Below, piece by piece: positions 61,096 to 64,000 of a stretch of DNA of 64,000 bases; position 1 is the stretch's first letter, and every line of letters begins with the position of its first letter. Made by a program: the position numbers and the translations under genes. The DNA comes from an uncultured Aquimarina sp. Lineage in GTDB: Bacteria > Bacteroidota > Bacteroidia > Flavobacteriales > Flavobacteriaceae. The stretch is from contig CANMSL010000018.1 of assembly GCA_947500505.1 (NCBI GenBank), positions 1 to 64,000 of the forward strand. Reading direction: 5' to 3'. The notes under the pieces are model-generated. The model saw only the letters and a list, made by a program, of their open reading frames with translations. It was not told the DNA's origin and searched no databases.

Positions 61096-62271
61096 TTACT
61101 GGAGTGTATTAAATGCTATGACAAAGGAAATTGATGAGGTAATAAATCCTATCATGAAAACCATGTATGTAATACGAAGTATTTTATATTTTCTGTGAAG
61201 AACTTTTCCTAAAAAATATAGATCCTTTATCATAGTATCATAGATATACTCTTTATCATCCATCAGTTCGTGCATAGCCCATTTATATTCATCTAAAGGC
61301 ATTTTATGAAAATTGCCAAAAAACAATAAGTTTACTTTTTTCTCCTCGATTTCTTTGCGGGTAAACTCACCACCGGTAACATTTGGTCTGGTAGCCAAAA
61401 CAGACAATAGCATGGAGATAATACTAAATATAATGAATATCAATGTTGGATAAATCAGGTATTGATTAGATGGGTTGTCCAGCTTGGGAATTAAATTAGA
61501 TAATGCCAAAGAAATTATTATCGCATTTACTGATAGCAGGATATTGGCTTTTGTGTCAGCGATATCGCTAAGTTTAAGATGATTTCTTAGTGTTACTCTA
61601 AATAACGTCTGGATTCCCTTTTCCGGGCTTTCCTCTTTTACCAGTTTTTTGAGCTTTTCTTTCTTCTTCTTTTTCTTTAGCACTTTTTGTTCATTCAATA
61701 TTTCAAAAAGATGTTCTTCTTTCTTAGGTTGCCAATTTTCTATTGCATAATCAGTATAAAATCTATGCTTATTTTGCAAAAAATCGATATTGATTTTGAG
61801 CCAGTCTCCACTGCTGTAATCGTCTACATTGTTTAGTTTAAACTCCTGTCTTAAATATTCACTTGTTTCTTTAAAATATTCTTTGGCTAAATGAGATGCA
61901 TCAGCATCCCTAATGATTTTTTCTAATAAACTGGTCGGCTCATATTCCATACGAGTTGCCATAATTAATGCAGAAACTTTATTTATAAGCTCTTCAGAAG
62001 CGTTTTCTTCTCTTAAAAAAGTTTCAGCGATCCTAGCACTATGAGTCTCGTGGTCTTCCAGGTTTTCTGAATAACCGGTATCATGTAACAATGCTGTTAA
62101 TAGAAGTGCTTCTTTATCTTCTTCGGAAATATTGGTGTTGTCAATAATTTCTTTTGTACTTTTAAATACCCTTTTGGTATGAGTATAATTATGATAGATA
62201 CAAGTTTCCGGAAGCTTTTTAGTAAAAAGATCAGAAACGAAATTATCAGTTTTTTCAACTAGGTTTTCCAT
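61096..62271 (-). CDS. HD-domain protein fused to Pycsar-effector-like (DUF5706-like) transmembrane module
   Basis: HD motifs YHNYTHTKRV, TALLHDTGY, IIRDADASHL; C-terminal DTKANILLSVNAIIISLALSNL...PTLIFIIFSIISMLLSVLATRPN...ITYMVFMIGFITSSISFVIAF. Confidence 0.8.
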   Translation of the reverse strand: MENLVEKTDNFVSDLFTKKLPETCIYHNYTHTKRVFKSTKEIIDNTNISEEDKEALLLTALLHDTGYSENLEDHETHSARIAETFLREENASEELINKVSALIMATRMEYEPTSLLEKIIRDADASHLAKEYFKETSEYLRQEFKLNNVDDYSSGDWLKINIDFLQNKHRFYTDYAIENWQPKKEEHLFEILNEQKVLKKKKKKEKLKKLVKEESPEKGIQTLFRVTLRNHLKLSDIADTKANILLSVNAIIISLALSNLIPKLDNPSNQYLIYPTLIFIIFSIISMLLSVLATRPNVTGGEFTRKEIEEKKVNLLFFGNFHKMPLDEYKWAMHELMDDKEYIYDTMIKDLYFLGKVLHRKYKILRITYMVFMIGFITSSISFVIAFNTLQ

Positions 62272-62324
62272 ATTATAATTTTTCAGTAACCAAAATAATT
62301 AAAAAAAAGTGAATGCACCCTTTT

Positions 62325-64000
62325 ATGAATAAAAATATCCAGACTTTCGTAGTAATATCTATATTGTTACTAAGCTCTTGCGCTACATACACTACGCAAT
62401 ATTTAGACGAGAATTTTTCAAATACATTACCTGATAAAGAAATAGAAAAAAGTTTCTATTTGGTCGGTGATGCCGGAAATGCTAAAATGAATAAAAGTAC
62501 TGCTGGTTTAGAAGTGCTGAAGCAAGTTCTGAAGGAAGAAAATACTACAGAGGATTATCTGATCTATCTGGGGGATAATATTTATCAAAAAGGAATGCCG
62601 GATAAAGGATCAATACAAAGAAAGCTAGCAGAAAATCGAATTGATGCTCAGATAAACGCAGCAGATTCTTTTGACGGAGAAGTGATTTTTATTCCGGGAA
62701 ATCACGATTGGTACAGTGATGGTATAAAAGGCCTGAAAAGACAAGAAACCTATATTCGGAAAAAATTAGGTAAGAAGTCTTTTTTACCGTCAAAAGGTTG
62801 CCCTATAGAAAGTGTAGAGATAAGTGACAATATCCACTTATTAATTTTGGATACCCAATGGTATCTCGCCAATTGGAACAAAAACCCAACGATTAATGAT
62901 GATTGTGAAATTAAAACCAGAGATAAATTTTTAAGTGAGGTAGAAGGCGAACTTAAAAAACATAATGGTAAAACTGTTTTAGTAGTGATGCACCATCCAA
63001 TGTTTACTAATGGACCGCACGGGGGGAAATACAGCTTTAGAAATCATATTTTTCCTACCAGACATAACATACCGTTACCCATCTTGGGGTCTTTGGTCAC
63101 ACAAATCAGATCTCAGGGAGGTGTTTCTCAGCAGGACAGATACAATGAAAGTTATAATAAGTCAATGAGAAGATTGTCGACTATTGCCAGGGATAGCGAA
63201 AGAGTGATTTTAGCTTCGGGTCATGAACATTCATTACAGTTTATAAATAGCAAGGGACTAAAACAAATTGTCTCAGGGTCAGGTTCTAAAAATTCTGCAG
63301 CTTCTCTGGGAAAAGATGGATTATTCTCATATCCTGATCAGGGGTTTGCCGTATTGGACATTTTTAAGGATGGATCATCAAACGTACGTTTTTATGGTAA
63401 TGGAGGAGGTAATCCTAAACTAGTATTTCAAACAAAGGTGCATGAGCGACCAGAGGAATATGATGTAAGTAACTTAGAAAATACTTTTGACCAAGAAATT
63501 TCAGCATCAATATATAATAAGGAAGAGACAACAAAATCGAGTTTTTACCAAACATTATGGGGAGATCACTATAGAAAAGTGTACAGTACGAATATAAAAA
63601 TACCTGTAGCGACATTAGATACTTTATTGGGTGGGTTTTCTATTGATAGAAGAGGAGGAGGTCAGGTTACCAGATCACTTAGGTTAGTAGATAGTGCAGG
63701 AAAACGTTATAGTCTCAGGGCTATGAGAAAAAGTGTTACGCAATTTTTACAAAAAGGTGCGTTTAAAGATACTTATCTGGAAGATGGTTTTGATGATACG
63801 TTTACGGAAGAACTTTTGTCTGATTTTTATACATCCAGTTATCCATATGCATTTTTAATAGTAGGAGGGTTGGCCGATGCTATAGAGGTGTATCACGCTA
63901 ACTCTAAAGTGTATTTTATACCTAAGCATCCGGCGTTAGGTAACTATAATAAGGATTTCGGTGGTGAAATGTATTTTCTGGAAGAACGTCCGGGCAAAGA
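62325..64000 (+). CDS. Metallophosphoesterase (calcineurin-like) lipoprotein, truncated by window edge
   Basis: Not in the ORF track because it runs off the window. MNKNIQTFVVISILLLSSCATY lipobox; YLVGDAGNA, LGDNIYQKGMP, IPGNHDWYSDG, MHHPMFTNGPHGG, SGHEHSLQ motifs; frame open to 64000. Confidence 0.88.
   Translation, partial: MNKNIQTFVVISILLLSSCATYTTQYLDENFSNTLPDKEIEKSFYLVGDAGNAKMNKSTAGLEVLKQVLKEENTTEDYLIYLGDNIYQKGMPDKGSIQRKLAENRIDAQINAADSFDGEVIFIPGNHDWYSDGIKGLKRQETYIRKKLGKKSFLPSKGCPIESVEISDNIHLLILDTQWYLANWNKNPTINDDCEIKTRDKFLSEVEGELKKHNGKTVLVVMHHPMFTNGPHGGKYSFRNHIFPTRHNIPLPILGSLVTQIRSQGGVSQQDRYNESYNKSMRRLSTIARDSERVILASGHEHSLQFINSKGLKQIVSGSGSKNSAASLGKDGLFSYPDQGFAVLDIFKDGSSNVRFYGNGGGNPKLVFQTKVHERPEEYDVSNLENTFDQEISASIYNKEETTKSSFYQTLWGDHYRKVYSTNIKIPVATLDTLLGGFSIDRRGGGQVTRSLRLVDSAGKRYSLRAMRKSVTQFLQKGAFKDTYLEDGFDDTFTEELLSDFYTSSYPYAFLIVGGLADAIEVYHANSKVYFIPKHPALGNYNKDFGGEMYFLEERPGK

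Overview
This looks like a chromosomal window from a marine Flavobacteriia genome, probably Flavobacteriaceae and possibly Aquimarina-like. The basis is TAnnTTTG-type promoters, a T9SS C-terminal sorting domain, GldF/GldG, and AT-rich codon use. Most of it is housekeeping: pheT, pta-ackA, dnaN, purC, phoH, leuA-C-D-B, panB, sdaA, dnaK, glmM, ggt, rluA and tandem lipid A-type acyltransferases. Several parts are less ordinary. (1) Three orphan double-glycine-type precursor peptides, each with six cysteines, have no maturation or export gene nearby. (2) A TetR gene diverges from an apparently self-sufficient membrane di-iron oxygenase/desaturase fused to FNR and [2Fe-2S] domains; that gene overlaps (ATGA) a Cys-rich GMC oxidoreductase. 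(3) A composite intergenic island at about 29.34-29.55 kb holds a REP/BIME-like double hairpin and a ~111-nt structured element that may be a flavobacterial ncRNA. (4) GldF and GldG are fused in one ORF. (5) An HD domain is fused to a Pycsar-effector-like (DUF5706-like) membrane module. (6) Four decayed genes are absent from or fragmented in the ORF track (Crp/Fnr regulator, four-helix-bundle/S23 protein, CapK/PaaK-like ligase, MORN-repeat lipoprotein); I reconstructed them by reading through in-frame stops and frameshifts. (7) A hairpin plus T-tract sits just upstream of a TlpA-like gene and overlaps a 10-codon uORF. I saw no CRISPR array, rRNA, tRNA, prophage or intact transposase. All family calls come from reading the protein sequences; no database search was run.
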